Counted from the first letter of the stretch, positions 1 to 9,062 are shown. The stretch is DNA of 64,000 nt from Caulobacteraceae bacterium (GCA_027452265.1 DAIDGR010000025.1:34683-98682); one strand, 5' to 3'. Program-made: numbers and translations. The notes: generated by a model from the sequence alone, not told the origin.

Positions 1-143
1 CCGCCGTGCAGGATCACCGCCGGCTTTCCCAGCCGCGCGCCGCACTCCTCATAATAGACCTCATGGCCGTCGCCGACGTTCATCCAGCCCTGGTGAAACG
101 GCTCGGTCTCGACGAACAGGCCCCGCCGACCGGCGCCGGACAT
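1..143 (-). CDS. pip: Proline iminopeptidase, N-terminal part (runs off the window)
   Basis: Only the first 47 codons are present. The translation (LFVETEPFHQGWMNVGDGHEV, then YYEECGARLGKPAVILHGG) matches the start of the alpha/beta-hydrolase proline iminopeptidases, which remove N-terminal proline from peptides in the cytoplasm. HGG at the window edge begins the oxyanion-hole motif of the family. The catalytic Ser, Asp and His lie outside the window, so activity cannot be judged. The start at 143 is chosen by fit to the family; an in-frame ATG at 176 would add 11 residues. Neither start has a convincing ribosome-binding site. Confidence 0.8.
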   Translation of the reverse strand, partial: MSGAGRRGLFVETEPFHQGWMNVGDGHEVYYEECGARLGKPAVILHG

Positions 144-294
144 GGCGGTCTGGGGCGAGGGGGAGGCGCGCTCCATTACCCGCGACCCGCAGGAGCTGCG
201 GCCGGGACGGCGGAGGCGGGGCGGAGAGCGGTTCTGACCACGCCCGACACTGTGCAAAAAACGCGCGCGCGGGCAAGCTCAGGCATGGGCTCGA

Positions 295-669
295 TCAGTG
301 CTGACCCCCGGCGCGACCGGCATTGAGCGCGAAGCTCGCCCAGCCGGCCATGAACAAAAGGCCGCCCACCGGGGTGATGGCGCCGGTGATGCGCGGCGCG
401 CCCAGCGCCAGGGCGTAGAGCGAGCCGCAGAACAGGACGCTGCCGAGCAGGAACAGCCAGGCGGTCAGGATCCGGCCGCGTGGCGTCTTGAGAATGGCCA
501 GGGCCGCCAGGGCCGCCAGGGCGTGGATCGCCTCGTATTGCGCTCCGGTCTTCAGCAGGGACTGGGCCTCGAGGTGATTGGCCATGCCATGGGCGGCGAA
601 TGCGCCGAAGGCCACGCTGAGAAGCCCGCTCAGGGCCGCGATCCGGGTAAGGCCCGCGCTGTCGTCCAT
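295..669 (-). CDS. DUF423 family small integral membrane protein
   Basis: The 124-residue protein is almost entirely hydrophobic, with four likely membrane helices. It has the family-typical N-terminal segment (AALSGLLSVAFGAFAAHG) followed by a polar stretch ending in QYEAIHALAAL. Family members such as E. coli YgdD are inner-membrane proteins of unknown function. The ATG at 669 is preferred because GGAGGG lies about 8 bases upstream; a GTG at 687 in the same frame would overlap that site. It faces away from the following gene, with a roughly 70-base shared upstream region. Confidence 0.85.
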   Translation of the reverse strand: MDDSAGLTRIAALSGLLSVAFGAFAAHGMANHLEAQSLLKTGAQYEAIHALAALAALAILKTPRGRILTAWLFLLGSVLFCGSLYALALGAPRITGAITPVGGLLFMAGWASFALNAGRAGGQH

Positions 670-740
670 GGCTTGACCCTCCGTCACGGTTGCCGCTCGC
701 GCCGGGCCCGGCTTATCTCCGTTTCAGGGAGAAAACGACC

Positions 741-1895
741 ATGGTCCTGACGCGGGGCGACGATTTTCCGATTCATCAGACGCCCGACCCCATCGCCTAT
801 TCGGGCTCCGACCGGAATTTCTACGATCGCTATTTCTTCAACGGCTACGCCCTGGAGACGCCGGCCGGGGGCGAGGTTTTCTTCGCGGCGGCCTTTGGCG
901 TCTATCCTCACCTCAACATCGCCGACGCCAGCTTCTGCCTCGTCCAGGACGGGGTGCAGACCGACCTGCACGCCAGCCGCTGGCTGGGCATGGAGCGCCT
1001 GGACCTGACCGTCGGCCCCATCGCCATCGAGGTGAACGAGGCGTTGCGCCGCCTCAGCCTGCGCATCGACGCCCCGGACCACGGCCTCAAGGCCGAGCTT
1101 AGCTTTACCGGGCGGGCCTTTCCGATCGAGGAGCCGCGCTTCATCCGCCGCAACGGTCCACGCCTGTTCATGGACTATACCCGCCTGACCCAGAACGGCC
1201 GCTGGCAGGGCTGGGTCGAGCGCGACGGCGTGCGCACCGATGTCTCCGGCTTCGTCGGCACCCGGGATCGGTCCTGGGGCATCCGCCCCGTGGGCGCGCG
1301 CGACCCGCAGGAGACGCCGCCGGCGAGCCCGCCCCAGTTCTTTTGGATCTGGGCGCCGATCAACCTTCCGCACGCCAGCGCCTTCTTCCACACCAATGAC
1401 GACGCCGAAGGATTGCCGTGGAACCGGCGGGCCTGCTGGGCGCCGGACGGCGCGGCGGCGGACGCGATCGCCGAGATGGACCACTGCGCGGTCAGCCTCG
1501 ACTGGGGCCGGTCCTCGCGCCACGCGAGCCGCGCGGTGATCGCCATGACCGCGCCGGACGGCGAGCACCGCCTGATCCTCGAGCCCTCATTCGAATTTCT
1601 GATGAACGGCCTCGGCTATGGCCATCCCACCTGGGGCCACGGCCTGGCGCATGGACCGCTGGAGACGGCGCGGGAGGATCGCGACCTCGCCGCGCAGGAC
1701 ATGACCTCGCCGCTCAACCTGCATGTCCAGGCCCTGGCCCGCGTCACCCATATCGATCCTCGCGGCGTCGAGACCCGGGGGCGCGGCGTGCTGGAGCAGC
1801 TTGCGCTGGGTCCGCACCGCGGAGCGGGCCTCACCGGCGTCTTCGATCCGCCGCCCGCCCAGGGGAGCGCAAACGGGAGCGTCGGCCCGTCATGA
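741..1895 (+). CDS. CrtC/AttH-like protein of unknown function, first gene of an overlapping trio
   Basis: A 384-residue soluble protein without signal peptide or membrane helix. It is rich in beta-strand patterns with many Trp and aromatic residues, for example GYGHPTWGHGLAHG near residue 310. This recalls the lipocalin-like CrtC/AttH (hydroxyneurosporene-synthase-like) proteins often found beside APH-type kinases in alphaproteobacteria and actinobacteria. That family assignment is from memory and tentative; no catalytic residue is evident. The start at 741 follows AGGGAG at 727-732. Its stop overlaps the next start by 4 bases (ATGA), which suggests joint translation and function with the phosphotransferase. 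Confidence 0.65.
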   Translation: MVLTRGDDFPIHQTPDPIAYSGSDRNFYDRYFFNGYALETPAGGEVFFAAAFGVYPHLNIADASFCLVQDGVQTDLHASRWLGMERLDLTVGPIAIEVNEALRRLSLRIDAPDHGLKAELSFTGRAFPIEEPRFIRRNGPRLFMDYTRLTQNGRWQGWVERDGVRTDVSGFVGTRDRSWGIRPVGARDPQETPPASPPQFFWIWAPINLPHASAFFHTNDDAEGLPWNRRACWAPDGAAADAIAEMDHCAVSLDWGRSSRHASRAVIAMTAPDGEHRLILEPSFEFLMNGLGYGHPTWGHGLAHGPLETAREDRDLAAQDMTSPLNLHVQALARVTHIDPRGVETRGRGVLEQLALGPHRGAGLTGVFDPPPAQGSANGSVGPS

Positions 1896-2899
1896 CCCTG
1901 GCGTCCCAGATCGAGGCCTATCTGACCCGGGTCACGGGGGGCCCCGTCAAGGTCAGCGGCGTGGCGCGCATCTCGGGCGGGGCGAGCCGCGAGACCTATC
2001 GCTTCGATGCGCAGACCCCGGACGGCGTGCGCGGCTATATTCTCCGCCGCGACCCGCCGGATAGCCTGATCGAGACCGACCGCAGCGCGGAGTTCCTGGC
2101 GATCGCCTCCTTCGCCGGCAAGGACGTGGCGGCGCCGCGGGCCCTCTGGCTGGAGACGCGGGGCGCGGAGCTGGAGCGGCCCTTCTTCATCATGGGGCGG
2201 GTGGACGGCGGGGCGGCGGCAAGCCCGTTCCAGCCCGACCCCTACGGCCCCCACGCCGACGCCATTGGCGCGCGCTTTTTCGAGGTCATGGGGCGCATCG
2301 CCGCCGAGCCTCTGCGGGACCTGCCGCTGTTGCAGGTCATGGACGCCCCGGCTCCCGAGGACTGCTGGCGACGCGAGCTCGACTACTGGGAGGGCGTGAT
2401 CGACGCCGATGAGGCCCATCCCCAGCCCATCGTCCGCGCCGCCATCCGCCGCCTGCGCCACGCCCCGCCCCCTCCGCCCAAGCGGGTCGGCGTGGTCCAT
2501 GGCGACCTGCGCTCGGGCAATTTCCTGCACGATGGCGCGGGCCGGATCCTGGCGGTGCTCGACTGGGAAATGGCGCATCTGGGCGACCCGCTCGAGGACC
2601 TGGCCTGGGCCACTGACCCGCTCTGGTCGCGCCCCGACGATCCGCGCGTCTCCGGCATGATCGCCTTCGAGGAGGGGGTGCGGGTCTGGGAGAAGGCCAG
2701 CGGCCTCGCCTTCGACCCCGAGGCCTTCGCCTGGTGGTCCCTGTTCGCCTCGGTCAAGGCTCAGGCGATCTGGATTTCATCCGCCAAGGCCTGGAGCGAG
2801 GGCGGCGCCGAGCCCGTCCTGCTGTTCTCCGGCTGGTTCACGGCCCGGGCGCAGGACCTGATCCTCGCGGCGCGCCTGAAGGCGCTCGGCCCCCTATGA
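1892..2899 (+). CDS. APH-type phosphotransferase family protein (acyl-CoA-linked kinase-like)
   Basis: 335 residues with the protein-kinase-like fold of the aminoglycoside phosphotransferase family. The N-terminal SGGASRETYRF resembles the nucleotide-binding loop. The catalytic Brenner motif appears as VVHGDLRSGNFLHD, followed by the metal-binding DWEMAHLGDPLEDLAW. This branch, related to the kinase-like domain of ACAD10, is usually linked to lipid or hydroxy-acyl-CoA metabolism rather than to antibiotic resistance. The substrate is unknown. It overlaps the gene before it (ATGA at 1892) and the gene after it (ATGA at 2896), so the three are probably one translational unit. Confidence 0.85.
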   Translation: MTLASQIEAYLTRVTGGPVKVSGVARISGGASRETYRFDAQTPDGVRGYILRRDPPDSLIETDRSAEFLAIASFAGKDVAAPRALWLETRGAELERPFFIMGRVDGGAAASPFQPDPYGPHADAIGARFFEVMGRIAAEPLRDLPLLQVMDAPAPEDCWRRELDYWEGVIDADEAHPQPIVRAAIRRLRHAPPPPPKRVGVVHGDLRSGNFLHDGAGRILAVLDWEMAHLGDPLEDLAWATDPLWSRPDDPRVSGMIAFEEGVRVWEKASGLAFDPEAFAWWSLFASVKAQAIWISSAKAWSEGGAEPVLLFSGWFTARAQDLILAARLKALGPL

Positions 2900-3318
2900 G
2901 CCCCAAGCTGCCTGATCTGCTGACTGGCCTCGCCCAGGCCATGCTCGTCCCGCCACCCGCCGAGGTGGGTCCCGACTACATGGCCTCGCGTCAGGGCCTG
3001 GTGGCGACCTTGCTGATCCTCGCCGCTCAGGAGGCTGAGAAGGGACCGGCGGCGCGCCGCTGGGAGAACGCCGCCATCGCCGCTCTGCTGGACGCGGTGC
3101 GTGAGGTCTATCCGGCGACTCCGCGCCTGACGACGGCCAGGCCCGACGCCTCCTGGAGCGAGCTGGACGCCGAGAACGCAGCCCTGCGTCAGGCCCTGAT
3201 CGGCCTGCACATCGCCGCCGAGGCCCGCGGCGACGCGGCCACCCAGATCCGTATCCTGACCCTTTATGAGGAGATGGCGCAGGCGCGACGTCTCGACCTT
3301 ATGCCCAACGGCGTGTGA
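2896..3318 (+). CDS. Small helical protein (DUF6285-like), third gene of the phosphotransferase trio
   Basis: 140 residues, Ala/Leu/Glu-rich and predicted helical, with no signal peptide and no recognisable active site. Small proteins of this size commonly follow this type of phosphotransferase and are annotated DUF6285; the match is by context and general composition, not by a diagnostic motif. The start overlaps the phosphotransferase stop by 4 bases. It may be a partner or stabilising subunit of the kinase. The stop codon lies within the first copy of a 17-bp direct repeat. Confidence 0.65.
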   Translation: MSPKLPDLLTGLAQAMLVPPPAEVGPDYMASRQGLVATLLILAAQEAEKGPAARRWENAAIAALLDAVREVYPATPRLTTARPDASWSELDAENAALRQALIGLHIAAEARGDAATQIRILTLYEEMAQARRLDLMPNGV

Positions 3319-3357
3319 ACGCCGCCTCGACTTCAGACCAGGCGTGTGAACGCCGCC
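3310..3357 (+). repeat. 17-bp direct repeat spanning the end of the DUF6285-like gene
   Basis: GGCGTGTGAACGCCGCC occurs at 3310-3326 and again, identical, at 3341-3357, an offset of 31 bases. The first copy contains the stop codon (TGA) of the upstream gene. It looks like a local duplication of the gene end. No function is evident. Confidence 0.8.
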
Positions 3358-3406
3358 CAAGGTCCCACCCCGGCGGCGCACGTGCGCCACTTCAAGGAGC
3401 CCCGCC

Positions 3407-4420
3407 ATGCGCGCCCTGCAACTGACCGACGGCCTGGGCCTCGACCATCTCAAGGTCGTCGAGCTGCCCGACCCTGAACCGGGTCCCGGCGAGGTGCGGC
3501 TGCGGATGCGCGCCGCCTCGCTCAACTATCGTGATCTTCTGATGATCAATGGCGTCTATGGCCCCCAGACGCCGCTTCCCCTGACGCCCTTCTCGGATGG
3601 GTGCGGGATCGTCGATGCGGTGGGCGAGGGGGTGACGCGGTTCAAAGTCGGCGACCGGGCGGCGACCCTGTTCTTCCAGAGCTGGATCTCCGGCCCGCCC
3701 ACCCCGGAGGCCCTGCGCTCGGCCCTGGGGCTGCCGATCCCCGGCGCCGGACGCGAGCTGGCGGTGTTCCACCAGGACGGGCTTTCAAAGGTCCCGGACT
3801 TTCTGAGCGACCACCAGGTCGCGACCCTGCCCTGCGCCGCCCTCACGGCCTGGCGGGCCCTGTTCGAGGACGCCCGCCTGAGGCCGGGCGATACCGTGCT
3901 GGTCCAGGGGACCGGCGGGGTCTCGGTCTTCGGCCTGCAACTGGCCAAGGCGGCCGGCTATCGCGTCATCGTCACCTCGTCCTCGGACGAAAAGCTGGCG
4001 CGAGCCAAGGCCCTGGGAGCCGACTTCGGGATCAACTATCGCGCCACCCCGGAATGGGGCGCCGCGGCCCGGGCCTGGACGGGTCCGCGCGGGGTCGACT
4101 TCATCATGGGGGTCGGCGGCGCGACGGTGGCCGAAGGGCTCAAATGCATCTCGCTGATGGGCCATATCGCCATCATCGGCGTGCTGGGCGGGGCGGCCGA
4201 GCCCTTGCCCTTCGGCGGCATGATCGCCACGGGGGCGAAGCTGCAGGGCGTCATGGTCGGCTCGCGCGAGATGTTCGAGGCCATGTGCCGGGCGCTCGCC
4301 ACCCATCAGATCGCCCCGGTGGTGGACAAGGTGTTTGCCTGGACCGAGGCGCGGGCGGCCTTCGAGGCCATGGCGGCGGGCAGCCATTTCGGGAAAATCG
4401 TCCTGGATTTCGGCGCCTAG
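3407..4420 (+). CDS. Zinc-independent MDR oxidoreductase (NADPH:quinone reductase-like)
   Basis: 337 residues of the medium-chain dehydrogenase/reductase superfamily. The N-terminal catalytic domain carries the NYRDLLMINGVYG segment typical of quinone-oxidoreductase-like members. The zinc-binding Cys cluster of alcohol dehydrogenases is absent. The Rossmann nucleotide-binding motif is VQGTGGVSVFGLQLAKAAG near residue 165. It probably reduces a quinone or enal using NAD(P)H, but the substrate is not predictable. AAGGAG lies about 6 bases before the ATG. It is 88 bases downstream of the trio and may be co-transcribed. Confidence 0.85.
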   Translation: MRALQLTDGLGLDHLKVVELPDPEPGPGEVRLRMRAASLNYRDLLMINGVYGPQTPLPLTPFSDGCGIVDAVGEGVTRFKVGDRAATLFFQSWISGPPTPEALRSALGLPIPGAGRELAVFHQDGLSKVPDFLSDHQVATLPCAALTAWRALFEDARLRPGDTVLVQGTGGVSVFGLQLAKAAGYRVIVTSSSDEKLARAKALGADFGINYRATPEWGAAARAWTGPRGVDFIMGVGGATVAEGLKCISLMGHIAIIGVLGGAAEPLPFGGMIATGAKLQGVMVGSREMFEAMCRALATHQIAPVVDKVFAWTEARAAFEAMAAGSHFGKIVLDFGA

Positions 4421-4429
4421 CAACGCGCT

Positions 4430-4452
4430 CAAGCCCTTGAAGACAGGGCTTG
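4430..4452 (+). terminator. Candidate hairpin between convergent genes
   Basis: CAAGCCCT (4430-4437) and AGGGCTTG (4445-4452) form a perfect 8-bp stem with a 7-base loop, starting 10 bases after the MDR stop and facing the convergent gene ending at 4537. There is no T-run after it, so an intrinsic terminator is only possible. The preceding AACGCGCTCAAG (4422-4433) also occurs in the repeat at 16926-16937, so this may be a decayed copy of that family. Confidence 0.4.
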
Positions 4453-4502
4453 GTCTGGCCCCATCGCCGACGCCACGAAAACCCATCGCACCCTGGGCGC
4501 TC

Positions 4503-4534
4503 AGCGCTCTGGGTCCTAAGCGCTCTGGGCCCTG
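4503..4534 (+). repeat. Two-unit 16-bp tandem repeat in a convergent intergenic gap
   Basis: AGCGCTCTGGGTCCTA (4503-4518) is followed directly by AGCGCTCTGGGCCCTG (4519-4534), 14 of 16 bases identical. It abuts the stop codon of the gene on the other strand. A 16-bp tandem unit of different sequence is found upstream of mraZ. Confidence 0.75.
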
Positions 4535-4536
4535 AC

Positions 4537-5376
4537 CTATGGCTTGTGCGCCACCTGGATCTCGCGCGCGCCGGTGCGCAGGTCGTCGTCGGTGGTGGTC
4601 AGGGTCGTCCCGTCGGGGGAGACGACCATGGTGAAGACATCGGTCTCGCGCCCCCCGCGCCAGTCCGTCTCGACATATTCATGGTCGCTGATCTTCTTCA
4701 CCGACACGAGGGTCTGGCCCGGATCGTTGATCTGAGGGGCCTTGGTCCCATCGAACTTGGCCAGGTAGCTCATGCCCGCGCCGTTGCTCCAGGCCAGGGC
4801 GTCGCCCCGGTCCTCGAAGGCGTTGACCACCAGACCTGGCATGCCGACGCTCATATGGCTCCTTCGCCAGGACCCGGAGATGGCGAGGCCGCCCACCGGC
4901 GGTTGCCCCTGTCGGACCAGGATACGCTGGTATTTCAGCTCGCCGGTCGGGCCCGGATCGACGACGGTCTCGGTCAGGGTGGCGCGGTCGGGGCCAAGCC
5001 GCCAGTGGTCGACATAGACCGGCCTTCCGGCCTTGTAGGCGACGGTATCCACCCCATCGGCGCGAACCTGGGTCACCGCCAGGGCGTCGAACCTGTCCGG
5101 CCTGAGCGTGAAAGGGTGCGGCTTCCCATCGATGGGAATTGTGAAGCTGTGGCCGTTCTCGCTCTGGATGAAGGTATCGGCCGTGACCAGAAAATCGATG
5201 GTCGAGCCGGACCAGGACACCGAGCGAAGATCGACCGTCCAGGTTCCGTCGATCGGGCTCGCGGCGAGGGAAGGCCCCGCCATCAGCAATCCCAGGCCCG
5301 CGACCGCCCACCCCACGAGGCCGAAACCGGCGCGGCGCGCGCGCCTCTTGTCCTTATTCCCCATCAGGCCACGCAT
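4537..5376 (-). CDS. Exported protein of unknown function
   Basis: 279 residues. A charged N-terminus (NKDKRRARR) and hydrophobic segment ending near AGPSLAASP look like a Sec signal peptide, followed by a strand-rich body starting SPIDGTWTVDLRSVSW. The pattern is that of a periplasmic lipocalin-like or beta-sandwich protein, but no catalytic motif or named family is recognised. The ATG at 5376 has AAGGGGG about 6 bases upstream and is preferred over an in-frame upstream start. It is transcribed in the same direction as the next exported protein and the cys genes, but about 70 bases separate it from the former. Confidence 0.7.
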   Translation of the reverse strand: MRGLMGNKDKRRARRAGFGLVGWAVAGLGLLMAGPSLAASPIDGTWTVDLRSVSWSGSTIDFLVTADTFIQSENGHSFTIPIDGKPHPFTLRPDRFDALAVTQVRADGVDTVAYKAGRPVYVDHWRLGPDRATLTETVVDPGPTGELKYQRILVRQGQPPVGGLAISGSWRRSHMSVGMPGLVVNAFEDRGDALAWSNGAGMSYLAKFDGTKAPQINDPGQTLVSVKKISDHEYVETDWRGGRETDVFTMVVSPDGTTLTTTDDDLRTGAREIQVAHKP

Positions 5377-5448
5377 TGGTTCCCCCTTAACCCACACCGC
5401 CAAAACGCGGCGGGGCGCAAAAGGTTCAATTCGGCATGATGCGCGCCA

Positions 5449-6045
5449 TTAAGGCAGGGGATGCAGGTCATGGCTGAACACATCGCTCCAGACCCGACCG
5501 TCGGTGGAGGACTCCTCGGTCTCGTGCACCGTCTCGCCTGTGCGGGTCCAGGTCAACCGCACGAGACCTGACTTGCCGGGCGCCGAGACCTCGCCTTCCA
5601 GGACCATGGCGCCGTTCTGCTCGCCGCCCTCAAGGGTGAGAAGCTCACCTTCGCCGGAAATCTGGGTCCGCCGCCAGATCGTGGCTCCGGGATCATAGAC
5701 GCTGAGGCTCACCGTCGAGGCGCCCTGGGTTGGCGTGTCGGTCTCGATCAGCGCGCAACCGTCGGCGGCGCGGCGGACCTCGACCCTGGAGATCTCCCGA
5801 AGGTCATCCGAGCGCGACAGGCTCCAGCGGCCGAGGAGGAAGTCGAACTGCCGGGCCGCATCCAGCGCGCAGGCGGGCGACACGGCGATGCTGAGCTGGC
5901 CGGCGGCTGAGGGGTTGTCCTTGACCACGGCCGGCGGCGCGCCGGGCGGGGCGGCGCCTGGCTGGACGGGGCCCAGAAGGCCCGGGGACTGCGGCGCGGC
6001 GGCCGCAACCTGAAGGAGGGCGGTCAGGAGCAGAGCAGGGGACAT
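5449..6045 (-). CDS. Exported protein with a FDFLLGRW (DUF1579-like) domain
   Basis: 198 residues: a signal peptide (MSPALLLTALLQVAAAAP), a Pro/Ala-rich linker to about residue 45, and a strand-rich domain starting FDFLLGRWSL. The FxLGxW signature is seen in DUF1579 and related lipocalin-type barrels that may bind small hydrophobic ligands. The function is unknown. It lies only 14 bases downstream of cysNC on the same strand and may be read through from the cys operon, although nothing in it suggests sulfur metabolism. Confidence 0.65.
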   Translation of the reverse strand: MSPALLLTALLQVAAAAPQSPGLLGPVQPGAAPPGAPPAVVKDNPSAAGQLSIAVSPACALDAARQFDFLLGRWSLSRSDDLREISRVEVRRAADGCALIETDTPTQGASTVSLSVYDPGATIWRRTQISGEGELLTLEGGEQNGAMVLEGEVSAPGKSGLVRLTWTRTGETVHETEESSTDGRVWSDVFSHDLHPLP

Positions 6046-6059
6046 GGGGGCTCCTCCCG

Positions 6060-7952
6060 TCAGGCCCGCGCCAGATGCGCCACGATCCTATCGGCGGCAA
6101 GTTCGGCGGAAATCTGGTCGGCCTGGATATGGATCTCCGGCGCCTCGGGGGCCTCATAGGGGCTGTCGATCCCGGTGAAATTCTTCAACTGGCCCTCGCG
6201 CGCCTTGCGATAGAGACCCTTCACGTCGCGGGCCTCCGCCACGCTGAGCGGGGTATCGACGAAGATCTCCACGAACTCGCCCGGCTCCATCAATTCGCGC
6301 GCCATGGCCCGCTCGGAGCGGAACGGGCTGATGAAGGAGACAAGCACGATCAGCCCGGCGTCGACCATCAGCTTGGCCACCTCCGCCACCCGGCGGATGT
6401 TCTCCACCCGCTCGGCGTCCGTGAAGCCCAGGTCCCGGTTGAGGCCGTGGCGAACATTGTCGCCGTCCAGGAGATAGGTGTGGCGGCCGAGCGCCAGGAG
6501 CTTCTTCTCCACCAGATTGGCGATGGTCGACTTGCCCGAACCGGAGAGGCCGGTGAACCAAAGCACCGCCGGCGTCTGGCCCTTGGCGGCGGCCCGGCTG
6601 GCCTTGGACACGTCCACCGCCTGCCAGTGGATATTGTGCGCCCGGCGCAGGGCGAAGCGGATCATGCCGGCGCCGACCGTCGCGTTGGTCATGCGGTCGA
6701 TCAGAATGAACCCGCCGAGGTCGGGATTGGCCTTGTAGGGCTCAAACGCCACCGGCGCGCTCAGGCTGACATTGACCAGGGCGATCTCGTTCAGTTCGAG
6801 CTGCCGCGCCGCCAGATGCTCGAGCGTGTTCACATTGATGCGGTGTTTGATCTCGGTGATCGTGGCCTGAACCGTGCGCGCGCCGATCTTCAGCCAGTAG
6901 GGCCGTCCGGGCAGAAGCGGTTCGCTGGCCATCCACACCAGATGACACTCGAACTGGTCGGCGACCTCCGCCGGGTCGCGGGCGTCGGCGATCATGTCCC
7001 CGCGAGAGCAGTCGACCTCGTCGGCGAAGGTCAGGGTGACCGACTGCCCCGCGCCGGCGATCTCGAGATCGCCATCGGACGTGACGATGCGCGCGAGGGT
7101 CGTCTCGCGCCCCGAGGGCAGGATGCGCACGGCGTCGCCCGGCCGCGCCACGCCCGCTTCGATCTGGCCGCTGAAGCCGCGAAAATCCAGATGCGGGCGA
7201 TTGACCCATTGCACGGTCATGCGCAGGGGCTGGGCGGCCCGCGCCTCGGCGTCGATCTCCACCGTCTCCAGGTGGTGCATCAGGGAGGGACCGGCATACC
7301 AGGGCGTCCGGGCGCTGGTCTCAGTGATATTGTCCCCGCGCAGGCCGCTGATCGGGATGGCCAGAAGCTCGGTGAAGTCCAACGCGGCCGCGAAGGCGCG
7401 GTAGTCGGCGACGATGCGGTCGAACACCGCCTGGTCGAAGCCGACCAGGTCCATCTTGTTCACCGCCAGGACCACCTTCTTGATCCCCAGGAGGTGCACG
7501 AGGAAGCTGTGGCGCCGCGTCTGGGTCAGCACGCCCTTGCGCGCATCGATCAGGATCACCGCAAGGTCGGCCGTGGAGGCGCCGGTGACCATGTTGCGGG
7601 TATATTGCTCGTGGCCGGGCGTGTCCGCGACGATGAACTTGCGCCGGTCGGTGGAGAAGAAGCGGTAGGCGACATCGATGGTGATGCCCTGCTCGCGCTC
7701 GGCGGCGAGGCCGTCCACCAGAAGCGCGAAGTCGATCTCCCCGCCCTGCGTGCCCACGCGCCGGGAGTCCGCCTCCAGGGCCGCGAGCTGATCCTCGAAG
7801 ATCATCTTGGAGTCGTAGAGCAGGCGCCCGATCAGGGTCGACTTGCCGTCGTCCACGGACCCGCAGGTGATGAAGCGCAGCAGGGACTTGGCCTGATGCT
7901 GCTCCAGATAGGCCTCGATATCGGTGGCGATCAGGTCAGATACATGCGCCAT
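6060..7952 (-). CDS. cysNC: Bifunctional sulfate adenylyltransferase subunit 1 / adenylylsulfate kinase
   Basis: 630 residues. The N-terminal CysN part (about 1-440) is an EF-Tu-like GTPase with G1 GSVDDGKST at 31-39, G3 DTPGHEQYT and G4 NKMDL. It drives formation of APS by CysD. The C-terminal CysC part has a Walker [10 protein letters not shown] near residue 466, followed by [13 protein letters not shown] and [12 protein letters not shown], typical of APS kinase, which makes PAPS. The fusion is the NodQ-type arrangement common in alphaproteobacteria. The start ATG at 7952 shares one base with the cysD stop (TGATG), so the pair is translationally coupled. PAPS could also serve the sulfotransferase at 62.8 kb. 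Confidence 0.96.
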   Translation of the reverse strand: MAHVSDLIATDIEAYLEQHQAKSLLRFITCGSVDDGKSTLIGRLLYDSKMIFEDQLAALEADSRRVGTQGGEIDFALLVDGLAAEREQGITIDVAYRFFSTDRRKFIVADTPGHEQYTRNMVTGASTADLAVILIDARKGVLTQTRRHSFLVHLLGIKKVVLAVNKMDLVGFDQAVFDRIVADYRAFAAALDFTELLAIPISGLRGDNITETSARTPWYAGPSLMHHLETVEIDAEARAAQPLRMTVQWVNRPHLDFRGFSGQIEAGVARPGDAVRILPSGRETTLARIVTSDGDLEIAGAGQSVTLTFADEVDCSRGDMIADARDPAEVADQFECHLVWMASEPLLPGRPYWLKIGARTVQATITEIKHRINVNTLEHLAARQLELNEIALVNVSLSAPVAFEPYKANPDLGGFILIDRMTNATVGAGMIRFALRRAHNIHWQAVDVSKASRAAAKGQTPAVLWFTGLSGSGKSTIANLVEKKLLALGRHTYLLDGDNVRHGLNRDLGFTDAERVENIRRVAEVAKLMVDAGLIVLVSFISPFRSERAMARELMEPGEFVEIFVDTPLSVAEARDVKGLYRKAREGQLKNFTGIDSPYEAPEAPEIHIQADQISAELAADRIVAHLARA

Positions 7953-8890
7953 CAGAAATAGCCCTCGCGCTTCTTCTTTTCCATCGAGGCGGTCTGGTCG
8001 TGGTCGATCACCCGGCCCTGGCGCTCGGACGTGGAGGTCAGAAGCATCTCCTGGATCACCTGGGTCAGGGTCTCGGCCTCGCTCTCCACGGCGCCGGTCA
8101 GGGGATAGCAACCCAGGGTCCGGAAGCGGACCTTTCGCAACTGAGGCGTTTCGCCCGGTTCAAGGCGCATACGGGCGTCATCGACCATGATCAGGGTCCC
8201 GTTGCGCTCGACCACGGGGCGCGGCGCGGCGAAATACAGCGGCACGACCGGAATGGCTTCGATCTGGATGTATTGCCAGATGTCCAGCTCGGTCCAGTTG
8301 GACAGGGGGAAGACGCGGACCGTCTCGCCGGGGCCAAGACGGGTGTTGTACAGCTTCCACAGCTCCGGCCGCTGACTCTTGGGGTCCCAGCCATGGCCGG
8401 GGCTTCGCACCGAGACCACGCGCTCCTTGGCCCGGCTCTTCTCCTCATCGCGCCGCGCGCCGCCGAAGGCGGCATCGAAACCATGCGCATTCAGGGCCTG
8501 TTTGAGGCCTTCGGTCTTCCACATGTCGGTGTGGAGCGCGCCGTGGTCGAAGGGGTTGATGCCCTGCGCCTTGGCCTCCGGGTTCTGGTGCACGATCAGC
8601 TCGAAACCGAGCTCCTTCGCCATCCTCTCGCGCATGGCGTACATGGCCTGAAACTTCCAGGTGGTGTCCACGTGCAGCAGGGGAAACGGCGGGCGGGAGG
8701 GATGGAAGGCCTTCGCCGCCAGGTGCAGCATGACCGCCGAGTCCTTGCCCACGGAATAGAGCATCACCGGGCGCTCGCGCTCGGCCACGACTTCGCGCAG
8801 GATCTGGATACTCTCCGCCTCCAGCCGCCGCAGGTGGTTGAGGCGCACGAGGCTGGACAGGGGCGCGGGGGCCAGGGTGTTCGGGCTCAT
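7952..8890 (-). CDS. cysD: Sulfate adenylyltransferase subunit 2
   Basis: 312 residues of the PAPS-reductase/ATP-pyrophosphatase superfamily. The PP-loop SVGKDS is at 46-51, followed by [13 protein letters not shown] and [17 protein letters not shown]. The C-terminus ends in the usual KKREGYF. With CysN it makes adenosine-5'-phosphosulfate from sulfate and ATP. The ATG at 8890 has AAGGGA 5 bases upstream and is preferred to a start 10 codons earlier. It is first in the cysD-cysNC operon and faces a 264-base divergent region with a palindrome at 8940-8954. Confidence 0.96.
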   Translation of the reverse strand: MSPNTLAPAPLSSLVRLNHLRRLEAESIQILREVVAERERPVMLYSVGKDSAVMLHLAAKAFHPSRPPFPLLHVDTTWKFQAMYAMRERMAKELGFELIVHQNPEAKAQGINPFDHGALHTDMWKTEGLKQALNAHGFDAAFGGARRDEEKSRAKERVVSVRSPGHGWDPKSQRPELWKLYNTRLGPGETVRVFPLSNWTELDIWQYIQIEAIPVVPLYFAAPRPVVERNGTLIMVDDARMRLEPGETPQLRKVRFRTLGCYPLTGAVESEAETLTQVIQEMLLTSTSERQGRVIDHDQTASMEKKKREGYF

Positions 8891-8939
8891 GCAATCCCTT
8901 GAGAGGCGTCTGCGGGTCACCGTGATGCGGCGCGGGATT

Positions 8940-8954
8940 GCCTTAACCTAAGGC
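8940..8954. promoter_or_regulatory. Palindrome upstream of cysD
   Basis: GCCTTA-ACC-TAAGGC is a perfect 6-bp inverted repeat with a 3-base centre, 50 bases upstream of the cysD start and AT-richer than its surroundings. It could be the operator of a sulfur regulator (LysR-type CysB or Rrf2-type), but no regulator gene is adjacent. Confidence 0.4.
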
Positions 8955-9062
8955 GGCCCGGCAAGTCCCGCGAGGAATTCCGGCAGGCTGTCCCGCCCGC
9001 CTGAACCCTCATCGGTTTGTCGGACGGGGCGGGGACGCCTCCGGGCTGCAAAGCTCACGGCC

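Noticed and set aside
4450..5439. 329-residue plus-strand frame through the exported-protein region
   Set aside because: The minus strand holds a signal peptide and good ribosome-binding site, and this frame has none.
6075..7961. 628-residue plus-strand open frame opposite cysNC
   Set aside because: Antisense shadow of a well-conserved fused enzyme; composition is typical of a reverse-complement frame and has no motif.
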